A DNA stretch of 64,000 nucleotides from Chrysogorgia sp. JL179-B06 (taxonomy: Eukaryota; Cnidaria; Anthozoa; Scleralcyonacea; Chrysogorgiidae): the NCBI GenBank assembly GCA_035772405.1, contig JAYKKM010000382.1, positions 451,001 through 515,000 on the forward strand, given 5' to 3'. The notes beneath the pieces were generated by a model. It saw nothing but the letters and a program-made list of their open reading frames with translations, did not search any database and was not told the DNA's origin. Positions within the stretch are counted from its first letter, which is position 1. Each line of letters starts with the position of its first letter. The translations under genes were made by a program, and so were the position numbers. This document shows, one piece after another, positions 34,575 through 46,595 of this stretch.

Positions 34575-37500
34575 CTAGAAATACGTTATACGCAACACCC
34601 CTCGCCCGCTTATGCTGTTTGAAACTTTTATAGCGTAGTTGTTCTTTCACTTGAATTACAGTACTGCCTAGAATTAACCTAACACTGCGGTTGCGGTTCG
34701 GTTGCGGTTCGTTTGCGGTTCGGTTGCAGTTAGATTGCGGTTCGGTTGCGGTTCGTTTGCGGTTCGGTTGCGGTTCGGTTGCGGTTCGGTTGCGGTGATG
34801 TTGCGGTCGACACATTCGACCGCAACCGCAAGAGTATTGGCGACCGTACACTTCGGATTCCGATCTCGCCCGATCGTAAGAACACGAAAGCAAATGAAAT
34901 TAGATCTATTCAATGAATATTCTGGACGCTATTGTGTCGGCAAACGGTGATTTATACATTATTGTACGAGTGTTTTGTCTGAGTTGGTCAAACTACATTC
35001 TTTATTGTATGATATTGATTATAACATGTATGGCTGTGCGTCGTTATTAAGAACGAGTGTAAATGACAAATTGCAAAGTGAAAAGGTGGTAAACTGCCAA
35101 GATTTTTAGTCACGAAATACTCCTAGGAGTCCATCAGAGTATGACCTTTAAAATTTAAAGTAATACGACTGGAAAACGGGTCTTGTCAAAGTGAAAAGGT
35201 GGTGAACTGTTAATATTTTTAGCAACGTACATCGGCGCGCGTATTTCCGGCGTAAATTACTTGTTTGTTGAATTAATTGTGCGAGTTAGAATGCTCCAGA
35301 AACACAGTCATATAACAAGAGCTTTTAAATTGGAGTATGTATATGAGTCTCGCTACCTTTCACTGCCTGTGGGCATAAATCGACAAATCATATTGATTCA
35401 ACATGTCATATAAGACGACAAAATCATCAAGCGTTAAAGATTGGGCAGTGTACTATAGCAAGGCAGTTTTTTCGCTAAATTGCAGATTGCAAGTCTACGG
35501 TAGTATTAACTTGTTGCTCGCACTCGTCGGACTGTTTTTATTGGATTGAATAGCGATTGAGTGATGAACCAGGCAGGTAACGTGATGCCACAGGGAGCCG
35601 TAACGTCTATTAGTGAAGCGAGTTTAACAATAAAGCGGGTTTATTTGTTATTAATATATATCCTAGCGCTGGTGCAGTCTATGACCACTGGTCACTGCCA
35701 TTGCCGAGTTTTTTTCTTTACAAGCGCTCGAACTTGCCATGCTTGCGGCTTGGCGCGGAAAAATGGAAACTTACCCGGGTATCGTATTGCCGACACTTTA
35801 CACGAGCCCGGGGTCAAGTCAACCCGTGTTCACATGAATATATTAACCCGGTCGACCCGGCTGTCGTGTAAACGCTAACAGGAGTTTATTATTATTAGTT
35901 TATTATTATTAGACGGGTCGACCCGGGTTGGGCTCGTGTAAACGGCCTCTAGATTATATATTTTGTGTAAAAGATTGACAGATGATATGTTTGACTAATT
36001 AACTTCCGGTGGTCGACTCAATCGTGGCACAGATGATACGAAAGGTCTCCACTAAAAATATTTCCAATATATAAGTTACCACAGCTTTCAATTACAAAAT
36101 TTTCAAAACGACTGTGAACATTAACCTTTAATCTATCATGTAGCCGATTTTCAAGCTAAGATTTTACCTAACAACTACATTAGACGTCAAAACAAATCAC
36201 TACCGAAATCACTACCGCGAGACGCACAGTCAACGGCCTTCCGAATTGATGTAAACACTGACTCATTGCCTTTCTGGTCTGGTTGTCTGTAATTTGTCCC
36301 GATTGTCGACAAAATTAACAAGTAAGAACATTTTAATAGCGATGTAATACAATTCTTGTGTAAAAATACCAAACAAACCCGCTTTACTGTTAAACTCGCT
36401 TCACTAATAAACTCGCTAGTTCGCTGTTTATAAACTCGCTTCACGTTACGGCTCCCTGTGATAATGCACAAGTATTTATTTTAAGTTGCCACAAGTTCTC
36501 CCAAACGATATTATCAAATTCATAGCAAACGATATTATATTCTGAAATAAGTAATATTCTACATCGCTGCCGTAACTTAGCATATTTCATTATTTTGATA
36601 ACTTTCCTATTTCTTCGAACTGCAACAGAACTTAAACCATGTGTCAAACGACGCCAAACTTCGGAAATAAACGACATATTCCGAAATGCGATTGCGGTTA
36701 ATATTGCGGTTAGGTTACGCGAGGTTGAACCGCGGACCGACCGAGGTTCGACCGCGGATCGACCGAGGATCGACTTCGGTTGAACCGGAGATGAACCCAG
36801 GTTGAACCGCGGATGATCCGCGGATGATCCGCGGATGAACCCCGGTTAACCGCGGTTTCTGTTAGGTTAATTCTAGGCAGTACTGTAGGTATTAGCTGAA
36901 TAAATTTGCAGTGGACAATATCTCTGAAAGCTTTGTGTTGTTTGAATTTAATTCTTCCATAGGACATCAAACTAAATAGCGTAAACTTTTTAAATTTTTG
37001 GATGCAGTATACCTGGCACCTGCACTGAACAGAATAGTGGGGAAGTTTACTGCTGTTTCTACTATAAATCACCAAGAAATAAATTACAGTACTTTTCTCA
37101 CACTATTGATGATTCATCAAGGCGGCAAGAGCAAAACCCGGCCCCAGGACTGACATTTGGGCCCTCATTTAAATTTTCATGAGATGTATGAATTATCCCT
37201 TAATTGCAAGTATATATTTTTAGATAGTAACGGTACAATATAATATACAATTATTGGATGAGGCTGAGCATGATATCAAGAATTATCCAGACCGAGGTCC
37301 AATGTTATCTGCCAAAGCAGATAACTTTGACCGAGGTCTGGATAACTCTTGGGCGCCATCAGCGTTAAATAATTTTTGTTTTGGACACCTCCGTGCAATA
37401 ATTCACAGTATTCAACAGAAATGAGGTCGCACCTGCCAGAGATTGAGAATTCACTGGAATTGACCAATAAGAAACGAGAATGAAGTTTGAATGTATAATA

Positions 37501-38690
37501 ATGCTTTTAGTCTGCGGAATTGGGGAACAGTGTTTAAATGAAAGAGGTACTTCGTGTTACTGGTAGGTACGCATAATGGTTGCAACATTTCATTGGTCTG
37601 CAGAATACACCAGTCACGTGGCGATGTGGCGGGCCTCTTGCAAGGTCCCGGGCATTTTGCCCCCCTCTCCTCACCAACCTTGTGATTCATGAAATAATCA
37701 ACTCAGTAGTATAAAAAGACACCAAAGGCTGTTAAAGAATGAAGGAAGAAAGTGCATCCTCTTTATTATTCAAATGTCTAGGGGTGCATATAGTGCAAAT
37801 GTATAGGCATCAATTTGGTTTTAATAAGACATATTAGGGATTCTAATCTTTCCTAATTCTGGACATGAAACTAATCGGTTAATAGAAACACTCGGATTGG
37901 TAGCATGTTAGTTAAGAAATGTCTTGAAGGCATTTTACCACCATTTCTAAGAACAATTTTAATCTCAATGAATCTGTTCATTGCATACATGTAGGAGCAT
38001 TATCTATTGCCTTAATTGACAATACTGCATTTGTAGGATTAATACAACTTTCAAGTTATAATTAGTTTTTGTAACATATTGTACATATATATGAATATGT
38101 GTAATAAATTTAGATTTGTAATAAATAATAATTGTAATTTGTTAGGAAACAGGACCCCATCAATACCAGTTTTAGCATTGAACAGGCTATTACTGTATTA
38201 ATGTTATTGTATTATTCTTGTTATTTTTATTATTATTAATAATGCCTAAACTTTTTCCAATCCCAGATGTGTATACCGATTCCAAAAAATTTGACGAACC
38301 TATTATTCTGCTGGAAAACCTCTATTGCTTTCATAATATTAAATGCACATATATAACCTATATTCAGGATGACATATGTCTCCTCAGTCTTTTTAAATAT
38401 AGTGTTTTTTTTGTTTATCCCCCTGGCCCATTTCAATGTTGATTTCTACACATAAAATTGAACCAGATGTGGTTTCTTGCAATTATAGGAAGAACATTGC
38501 ACAGGGGCAGGGGATTTTTCTTGCTAAAGTGATAAAAATATGTAATTCAAGTGTGGATGATCTAGCTGACATAATACTATATAAGCTGTATTTTACATTG
38601 CAAGCCTAGGATCAGCATTGTCCAAGCCTATCCACAGAGACAATATTAAACTTGTCGCCCACTAGGTTAGGTTCTTATTTAAAAAAAAAG
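34575..38690 (-). repeat. Helitron-like/interspersed repeat region in the right intron
   Basis: Begins on the plus strand with CTAGAAATACGTTATACGCA (3' end on the minus strand, followed by T). It is colinear with 24390-25480 and, from 37690, with 15003-15960 (GAAGGAAGAAAGTGCATC, AGGGGTGCATA, GTTAAGAAATG...). It is split by the transposon 34659-36885. No coding capacity was recognised. Confidence 0.6.
34659..36885. mobile_element. 2.2-kb TA-flanked DNA transposon, non-autonomous
   Basis: Perfect 26-bp inverted ends start CAGTACTGCCTAGAATTAAC. TA is duplicated (34657-34658, 36886-36887), and the uninterrupted site GAATTAGGTATT survives at 24481. Inside the left end are about ten GGTTGCGGTTC words (34686-34800). 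Inside the right end are GAACCGCGGATGATCCG-type words (36690-36850). A second, internal inverted repeat (about 35580-35660 against 36380-36460, ACGTCTATTAGTGAAGCG and relatives) nests within. TA suggests Tc1/mariner-type transposition. No transposase is present. Confidence 0.85.
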
Positions 38691-39130
38691 AGATTGCAAT
38701 GAATGGTAGATGTACACAAAAAGTCCTTTTAATAAGAGACGGTTGGAACACCAATGGCAGTGACACATCACACCCAACAATAACATTGAATATATAATAA
38801 ACAACTTTATTTCAAGAGCTAAACTACCAACAGTTTCCACTGATAAACTCGTGGCCCTCGTTTGCTATTGTTTGCACTTCTGACTTCTTCTCTTACCCTG
38901 TGTTTTCTGTATCATTGGATGTTTCACTCACTGATGCCATTTGGGTAGGTTTTGTGAATAAAAAACTGAAGTGAGCGAGTAACGTCGCAGCGACAGTCGA
39001 ATCCCTTTGCTATTAACTCTGAAACGATCTGCGTCTCATCATCAGTGATGGTTTGAAATAACTGCCATCAATTTATTTCGGATAGATATGCCAGATTTAT
39101 TCTTGTTTTTGTCGTAGAATGCACTGACTT
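38691..39130. other. No gene seen
   Basis: AT-rich sequence between the repeat region and the second LINE. A short frame before the LINE (39161) belongs to the LINE. Confidence 0.5.
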
Positions 39131-39160
39131 TTCTACCGGAGTTTTGTAGCCATCGGTTTC

Positions 39161-39919
39161 TTGTCGTCTGTAATTTTACTTCCGTTCCATAAGAGAGGAA
39201 ACACAAAAGTTCCGTTTGAGAGGAAACACATCTCTTATCGTAAACTTAAATCCATTGATTTCTCGAAGATGCGGGCTGACATTATGAATTCACCTCTAAT
39301 GACTAGTGATGATGCACATGATGTGACTGTTTTGGTGGATCAGTATAATTCGGTATTGTCATCACTTTTGGATAAGCATGCCCCTCTAAGGAAGTGTGTT
39401 GTTACACTACGTCCAGCAGCACCGTGGTATACAGATGATATCAAAAGGGAGAAGCGTGAGCGTAGGCGACTAGAGCGGCGTTGGCGAGATTCTGGACTCA
39501 TGACCGTCGATCGTGAAACGTACATACATCAATGCAAGGCAGTGAATGAGCGCATCTTTCTATCGAAAATGAAGTATTACTCTGGTCTTATCGAGGACAA
39601 CCAGTCAGATCAGAGGAACCTATTCGCAGTTGTCAATAAGTGGCTACATGTGAAAGCTCAAAGAAAGCTTCCCACCTGCGACAAATCTTCAGAACTGGCG
39701 GATGCATTTGCTGATTTTTTTACGGAGAAAATATCTAAGATCAGTATTGGACTTGAATCGAGGAAGGCTGGCGTAGTAAACCAGTTCCTTGATTGTGCAG
39801 CCCCTATGGATACACTGTGTGAATTTGATCCCGTCACTTCTCAGGAATTGGCAGACATCATTCGGGATACCACAGTGAAGACGTGTCAACTGGACCCTCT
39901 GGCCCTGCAACTGTGTTGA
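39161..39919 (+). pseudogene. LINE linker region before reverse transcriptase
   Basis: Reads from VPFERKHISYRKLKSIDFSK through LDKHAPLRKCVVTLRPAAPW (a conserved stretch before the reverse transcriptase) to SQELADIIRDTTVKTCQLDP, where a frameshift follows at GACCCTCTGG. No endonuclease residues remain upstream, hence 5' truncation. Confidence 0.8.
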
Positions 39920-40620
39920 AGCAGTGCCTGGATATTCTATTGCCAGCCTTAACCAAGATTGTGAACCTATCAATTGGTCAGGGGATAATGCCTGCATATA
40001 TGCAGGAAACTTTGTTGGACCCACTACTGAAACAGTCATCACTTGACCATGAGTTGTTCCCTAACTACAGACCTATATCCAATCTAATGTTCATTTCCAA
40101 ATCATGCGAGAGAGTTGTTGCTTTGCAAGTAAATAATTACCTGCATGACAATAAACTAGTTGAGTCTCTCCAGTCTGCATACAAAGTCGGTCACAACACT
40201 GAGTCCGCACTCTTCAGGGTACAGAATGACATATTGCGCTCAATAGATGATGACAAGTGCGTGGTCCTGTTGCTTCTTGACCTGTCCGCAGCGTTCGATA
40301 CGGTAAATCACCAGACTCTGCTTCATAGGCTATATCACCGTTTTGGTATTCAAGGCGTGGCTCATCAGTGGTTTACGTCATACTTGGCAGATAGAACACA
40401 GTTTGTCTCTATTGGAAACGAACGGTCGACTCATCGTGCTTTGACCTGTGGGGTCCCACAGGGTTCCGTGCTTGGGCCTCTGCTGTATTCACTCTACACG
40501 ACCCCACTGGGCGACATCATGCGCAATCACGGGGTCTCCTTCCATCAATACGCGATGACACACAGATTTACAACACTTTCAAGACATCTATTGCTGGAGA
40601 TCTCGAGCACGCCAAACTAA
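39883..40620 (+). pseudogene. LINE reverse transcriptase core
   Basis: Contains NYRPISNLMFISKSCERVVA, QSAYKVGHNTESALFRV, LLLLDLSAAFDTVNHQTLL (block A) and GVPQGSVLGPLLYSLYTTPL. It then reads HQYA where YADD is expected. One G is missing at TACGC(G)GATGAC near 40553, so the catalytic Asp pair falls in another frame. Confidence 0.85.
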
Positions 40621-41399
40621 GGCTGGAAACATGCATTAATGACATTGATGCCAGGATGCTGCACAACAACTTGAAATTGAATGACGATAAAACAAAGATC
40701 ATAGGCCTCCATGCTAAGCATCGTCCTGCTCCACCTCTGGATTGCATACAAGTAGCCAGCGTACAACTTCAGCCCTCTGACCATGCGAGGAACATTGGAG
40801 TCACTTTTGACTCATATGTTAGCCTAGATAACCACATCACCAACGTTTGTAAATCTGCTTTCTACTCGATCAGACTTATTTCGCGTATCAGAAAGTTTCT
40901 TAGTCTGGTTACTGCTAAGACGCTTGTTCATGCCTTTGTTACATCAAAACTGGACAACTGCAATGCACTTTTGTATGGCCTTCCTAAATATAAAATCCAG
41001 CGCCTGCAATACGTACTTAATTCTGCAGCAAGACTTGTTACACTATCTGGGAAATACGAACATATAACTCCTGTTCTAATGGAACTTCACTGGTTACCAG
41101 TCGAGAAGCGCATAGAGTTTAAGATTCTGCTATATACGTACAAAGTAGTGAATGGTATGGCACCTACCTATCTTGAAGAACTTTTAGATCTATACAGACC
41201 AGGACGCAGTCTTAGATCAGAGAGTAAGCAGTTACTGAAGACGCAATCTTATAATTTAAAATCTTACGGCTATAGAGCATTTTCTGTGTGCGCCCCTCAG
41301 CTCTGGAATGCCCTTCCATTAGAGCTGAAGGGCTGTCAATCTGTAACAAATTTTAAAAAGGCTCTGAAGACGTTTTTATTCAAGGAAACATATTTTTAA
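40566..41399 (+). pseudogene. LINE C-terminal part
   Basis: After the frameshift the frame continues with the second half of the catalytic region and on to HNNLKLNDDKTKIIGLHAK, ARNIGVTFDSYVSLDNHITN, LDNCNALLYGLPKYKIQRLQ and LHWLPVEKRIEFKILLYTYK. It ends FKKALKTFLFKETYF. This is the standard ending of CR1/L2-like reverse transcriptases. Confidence 0.85.
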
Positions 41400-41500
41400 C
41401 TATTTTAACTTGGCTTAACTTTTTAACTTGATTTTAGATTTTTGTATTTTTAGAGTATTAATAATTATTCGATTATTTATATGTAATAGATTTAGACATG

Positions 41501-42011
41501 TGTAGATGTGAAGTGCTTTTGGACTTAACTACATTCATCATAACTCCATCACGTGATATCAGCAAAGTAAATAATAATGAAGATTTACCAGTTAAAAAGA
41601 CGTTGCAATGTGACGTTTCTAGGAACCTTCTCAACAACAAGTTGGCGAGTTTCTGCGAATAAAATGCACTTAAACTTGCAGGTAAAACATTTCTTGATGT
41701 CGACACGTTGATTTTTCTTGTATCCAGGTATTACCTGACATCTTTTTGTAATTAAAACGACGTGAAGTTCGTCAAAAACGAGAAAATCTAGTCGGAAGAT
41801 GGCGACAACTTATGCTTTACTGAATTATAAAGCATGCTCAGCAGCCAATCAGAGCGCATGTAGTCACGCATTTACTTCCAGTTATTTTATAATCTATAAT
41901 ATTAATAATTGAGGAAGAAAAAACAAATGAAATTACTTCTTATTAGTAGTTGTAAATCGGATACAGCATTATATTGATTGTTTCTGATCACATTCTTTTT
42001 TATTTTATAAG
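41501..42011. other. Right intron remainder; no gene
   Basis: Ends with the acceptor TTTTTTATTTTATAAG in front of exon 2. Confidence 0.6.
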
Positions 42012-42217
42012 GACTGGCAAATTTGTTTTTTGCCTTTGGAGAAGACGCCGGCGGTACAGCTATGGGATTATTTTTCAGTTTAATTGGAGCAAAAACAACT
42101 CTGTTTTATAACTCTATTGCTACGACTGTCATTCTTGCATTATTTACTGCATATTTGATGACAGGAAAAGTTGACGAGTACGAGCATGTTGACGATATTG
42201 ACTGGGAAAGTGAGTAA
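42012..42217 (+). CDS. MFSD6-like transporter, exon 2 (right copy)
   Basis: After the acceptor the frame reads GLANLFFAFGEDAGGTAMG and then LFFSLIGAKTTLFYNS, two membrane segments, ending in the acidic tail EYEHVDDIDWESE and TAA. Joined to exon 1 in phase 1 (G|GA) it continues SSAVVLG-LANLFF without interruption. The last codons overlap a donor-like GAAAGTGAGT, so a further exon cannot be excluded. The MFS signature around GGTAMGLFFSLIGA is intact. The intron is about 7.5 kb here against 3.7 kb in the left copy. Confidence 0.78.
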
Positions 42218-43115
42218 TCAATGTTTTATCGTCTTTAATAATGCTGAACGACAGAGGTTCTTAGAAGGAAGAAAAACCGTACTTTTTAAAGTGGCATTCC
42301 TGGACAGTTTTTCTTTTGGGTAGAAGATACAAAATAGTTGATCAGTATGGGCATTAGTGTGAAAACAGTGTAAATAATGATTTACACTACCTAGTGGTAT
42401 TTGAAAATGCGTGTAAATTGTATGCAGTAAAAACTCAGTGCATACTTAGTGAATAATAAGTTTTAAACACCGCATTATTTCATACCTTAATAAAATGTTA
42501 AAAAGAGTGGGAAAATTTCACTCCGAATGTACTCAGCATTTTTGTCAACAAATTTCAATATAATTTCCAATTATAACTTGTTAGATATGTGCTCTGATAT
42601 TCTTTAAGCCAATTGTCTTAATTAACACTTAATGAAACATTTGTAACCGTGACACTTGTGATAAGAACACTCGGAACTGCGTCACTTGCATCGCAGGCAT
42701 TCCGATAAGAACTGATTAATTAGAACTGACTTTCATAACTTCATATCCTATAATATTTATAGTCCTTTTATAGTAGTAAATTCTTGAAATCCATTTACAT
42801 TTAATTAATGATTGATATATAAAATAAACATTACTCTGTGTCTTTAACTCCTGAAGTTAAGTTGTGCGTTGGGCTTCATATTCGAGACGATGCCAGCGCA
42901 ACAAAACCCAACATCACAAAACATTTCAATATAATTTCCAATAATAACTAGTATTATATAAACGAAGCGCTGAGAAACGAATAAAAAACTAATCCATTGC
43001 AAATGGCAGCCATTTTGAGTTTTGTTTTCATGGTACCATTAATTGCACTCTTCTAACAATTATTTAAATAATTTCACTGCTCACGACCAACAAAATTCTG
43101 TAATTTTGTCATGTA
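42218..43115. other. Downstream of the right copy; no gene
   Basis: Pairs with 17640-18292 in inverted orientation, with a few extra segments (for example 42330-42530). Confidence 0.65.
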
Positions 43116-44061
43116 CAGGGGGTGGCCAAAAAAAAGTGGCCCCCCATCAAAAGTAATAAACTCGTTACTTTTTGAAGAAAGTGTTTAGAAATGTTTTGTT
43201 TTTTTGTATTATTTGGGCAGATTTGTGGACTTGTCAGTTCAAAATGTTATTCTATTAGCAATAGACTGGTAGATAAATTGAATTTGGAGGGTTTTAACAA
43301 AAAATCAATATGGCAGTTTAAAATCAAATTTTCACCAAAGAGTTCGAGTACTTTTTACAACAAATGGTTTATTAGGCGGAAAATGTTGAGTAAAGTAAAA
43401 TGGCTGAAATAATCAGTAAATTCCATATCATGTAAAAACGTCATCATATATAGAGGTAGAGTTTAAATACTGAATAATGTGGTCTTCTTTCAGTGCTATG
43501 GCTACAGAAATAGATAGTGCACCCAAAAGCAAATATACAGAGCCGACACCAGCAGATATATTTTAATACAATACCATAAAATTGTTTTCTTGTGTAAACA
43601 ATTCCTCATTTCACTTAAGTAGTTAAATCTATAGAAGAATCTCATAGTGTGGTATAAATTTGATTTTTAACAATTTTTGTTCAAATCTCTAGAAAGGTTA
43701 AATCACATAAGACAAGCTACAAGGATTACATATTAGTCTTTCTAGATTTATTTCATATTTTTACATTTTATTTCTTGTCAATTTGTGCAGAGTTAAACAC
43801 TTGCAATGATAATAATTTAATAATTTAGTGTGTTTTGGTTAAAAACATGGCCATCTTGAATTCAGTGCAAAAACCCTCCAAATACAATTTTTCTACCAGT
43901 TTATTGCATATAATAACAATTATCGAACTGACAAGCCCGAACAAAACTGCGCAAATAATACAAAAAACAAAACAATTCTAACACTTTCTAAACACAAATG
44001 ACAAAAAGTAACGTGTTTATTACTTTTTATGGGGGGGCCACTTTTTTTTGGTCACCCCCTG
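43116..44061. mobile_element. 946-bp Tc1/mariner-like MITE with long inverted ends
   Basis: Ends CAGGGGGTGGCCAAAAAAAA and (inverted) CAGGGGGTGACCAAAAAAAA, pairing imperfectly for about 230 bases on each side. TA is duplicated (43114-43115, 44062-44063). The left arm keeps the empty site: ATTTTGTCATGTATACAATA in reverse complement at about 17638. The CAGGGGG start and TA fit Tc1/mariner. The small frame at 43191-43412 is part of the end repeat, not a gene. Confidence 0.9.
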
Positions 44062-44657
44062 TATATAATAAGGTCGTTTTTCGTTTTGGAGAATTAAACA
44101 TTTCTATTTGCAAGAAAAAAACGAGAGACGAAAAAAGCCGAAAGAGCCATTTGAAAAAAGCCGAAAAAGCCGAAAGAGCCAACCTTTGACGTATGTGATT
44201 AAGTGAAATTCCTTTTTTTAGTCTTATTCATTAGAAAAATCAAACACAACATATCTATCTGGCATGTTTCAAGCTTTGATGATAACTACACAAAAGAATA
44301 CACGAGCAAATTACTATGATGAGCGACTTACGTCCCTTAAGTTAATAGTGCTTTTTGTCAATTTATAATTCTTTCCTGATGGGCTGAAAAACATCCAAAA
44401 TTGAACCACCTCTTTGTTCTATTGATATCTTTAAAAATAACCATAACTGTTGCGAAAGGTTTCCATAAACTACATAACGCGAAAGAAGGTTACTGTGATG
44501 TTAGAAAGACTTGACAACAACAGTAATTGTATGTACTAGGTATTTCTGTTTGGTAAAGAAAAAGTACACAACAGAGTCTGAGATGCCAAGAGAGCTGAAT
44601 TTAGAGCGTTCTTGTTATTGGGGGGAATGTCCGTTTTTTGGACGAGAGTGGATATGT

Positions 44658-45107
44658 CAACCTCGTACCCAGGACATTTTGCCTCCACGGCGGAAGGTCG
44701 GCGAAAATGGACCTGGGATCGGCTGGTCCATTCTATAATGCGATTGTCTTGTCATGCTGTCTTCAAATGCTTCAAATTTTACAGCAAATTAGAAGTGATA
44801 GCTTTCGCTAAATTGGATATATGCTTCTTAATACCTTTTGTATAAGAGATAACCATGGATGTATGGTAGATTATTAAGCTCGTTAGCTGTTTTTACGCCG
44901 ACGAATGCTGACATGAACAACTCTGAAGAGCATTGAATATTTCTAATTATTCAGGTCAACAAAGTAGACAAAGGAAATGGAACAAAGACCACAAAAATTA
45001 TCATATCTAAACACCCAGAAATTCTGGGTGTCACGTGACCAGCCGTTCCCACGGCCATTTTCGCCGACCTTCCACCCTGGAGGCATAATGCCCTGGGAAC
45101 GAGGTTG
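44658..45107. mobile_element. 450-bp TIR element with 9-bp duplication (MULE-like)
   Basis: Ends CAACCTCGTACCCAGGACAT and (inverted) CAACCTCGTTCCCAGGGCAT, then GCGGAAGGTCGGCGAAAATG-like text on both sides. TGGATATGT is repeated at 44649-44657 and 45108-45116. The left arm at about 17040 has only one copy (GAGTGGATATGTAAATT in reverse complement), confirming insertion. Nine bases suggests Mutator-like. No frame inside. Confidence 0.88.
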
Positions 45108-45411
45108 TGGATATGTAAATTTCATGTGCTTAATATTATTAAAGCTAGCCTTGTTCACACGAGTGACATAAACATAAGCAACGAAAACAAAGCATGACTT
45201 TTGTTCAGGGACGTACGAAGGCAAAACAACGAGAATGTTTCTTTGTTTCCTATTTTGTTTTGCTCTTTCCTTATTCTTCTTATGCTCAACTTATGCTTCT
45301 TATGATTATGATTATGTTCATCTTTATGTCGCAGGATTGACTTCATTCCTTTGTTTTGCCTTTTGTCTTGTCCTTATGATTATGATTATGCTTTCATGTG
45401 AACCAGGCTTG

Positions 45412-46207
45412 AGCCTGGTTTTCATATTTCGCAATTCATCGCCGATGCTCGATCGGCGATCATCCCAAACAATCGCCGACGGTCGCCGATCAAGGCGGGA
45501 AATATACTGTATATTTTTTCAAAATGGCTGCCGCTAATAACAACAGATTATTACTACATACGAAGCTTTTAGTAGTCATAGCGCTATTACTAAAAAAGAA
45601 AAGGCTCCTTCGGCGTAAGAAATACAAGAAGAAGACGTTCTGGGTGCGAAAAATATTAGAGGAAAGGGAAGAATATGAGCAATTTCATACGTTGATGCGT
45701 GAGATGAAGCTGCACGACCGAGAATATTTTTTCAGGAATCAATAATTGTCATTTAATTTTATTTTACGTCAACAATACTTTCAATAAAAAATGAAACACT
45801 TAAATGAAAAAAATATCCCTTTTTTAAGACTTCTTAGAATGAGTCCGGAGCTGTTTGAAAACTTACTAAAACTTGTGGGACTGTGCACAAAGAAAAAACA
45901 TTGCAAATGTCGACAAGCAATCACACAAGCCGAAATGCTTACTATTACAGTTAGATATTTAGCATTTGATCTGTACATTTTCACCCGCCATTTTAAAGTA
46001 CTTGGTTTTCTTCTTGAGACTGGGTTCTAATTTGTCTTATTTCATCGGATTTCGGTTTTCATTTGTTTTGCTTGTCCTAATTCATCGGCGACAGTCGGCG
46101 ATCATCGGGCGAAACAAATTGTTTTGGTTCTTGCGATGATCGCCGATGATCGTAGCCTACGTCATAGTCTGTGAAATTTGAAAAACTAAGACTATGAACC
46201 AGCGCCG
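45412..46207 (+). mobile_element. PIF/Harbinger element, internally deleted
   Basis: Ends are approximate: GAGCCTGGTTTTCATA on the left and TATGAACCAGCGCC on the right are roughly inverted. Inside each end lie several CGGCGATCATCG/CGATGATCGCCG words. It encodes only the N-terminal part of a HARBI1-type nuclease, so it would need another copy to move. Confidence 0.6.
45524..46030 (+). pseudogene. HARBI1-like transposase, N-terminal fragment in two frames
   Basis: First part: MAAANNNRLLLHTKLL, then KKTFWVRKILEEREEYEQFH and REMKLHDREYFFRNQ (stop 45742-45744). After about 50 bases the second part reads FLRLLRMSPELFENLLKLVG and continues QAITQAEMLTITVRYLAF, ending LLETGF. In HARBI1-type proteins WVR...EEYG.FH...FFRYFRMSPE is continuous, so an insertion or small intron divides it here. 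The DDE nuclease portion is missing entirely. Nearest gene_symbol would be HARBI1, but this is a transposon fragment. Confidence 0.75.
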
Positions 46208-46595
46208 TTAATCGTGTTCTGTGACTTAGCTACTATACATAATTTAGATAGTAGACCATGATTGGTCGCTTAGAAAATTTAGTTAATACGTGATATTCAA
46301 TTGGTTAAGAAGTAAGTTCCGTTTTCAATGTTTGTTGTTTACCGAAGACAGTTTCTCAGCCGCCTCAACGTATTCCTTGCAAACGAAACTATTAACGAGT
46401 TTACTTGGCTTTCAAAGGATGGCTGTTTATAGTCGGCATAATTTTGGTTCGAGGATGATCAAACAGTCGAAGACATGCGGGAATCGAATTGTTAATCATA
46501 CGATATTTCCAGGTAGCCGTCGAGTGCCGATTCTCGTCAATGGTCTTCGTATGATTTCTTAAACTTTTAGTGAATACTCGTTAGTTGCTATAAGC
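46208..46595. other. No gene seen
   Basis: One short plus-strand frame (46290-46562) has no recognisable domain. Confidence 0.5.

Larger units (their letters stand above)
39145..41500 (+). mobile_element. 5'-truncated LINE (CR1/L2-like) in the right MFSD6-like intron
   Basis: The frame enters at the end of, or after, the endonuclease and continues through a full reverse transcriptase to a C-terminal stop at 41397. Two frameshifts (near 39897 and inside the catalytic box near 40553) break it. The reverse transcriptase is of the jockey/CR1/L2 type. The 3' part (41400-41500) is AT-rich, without a clear poly-A. The left arm has no copy at the matching place, so it was inserted after duplication or lost there. 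Confidence 0.82.

Noticed and set aside
34429..34913. Asn-Arg-Thr repeat proteins on the minus strand
   Set aside because: They come from the GGTTGCGG word array of the 34659-36885 transposon.
43191..43412. 73-residue plus-strand gene
   Set aside because: It lies in the long inverted end of the 43116-44061 MITE and has no conserved features.
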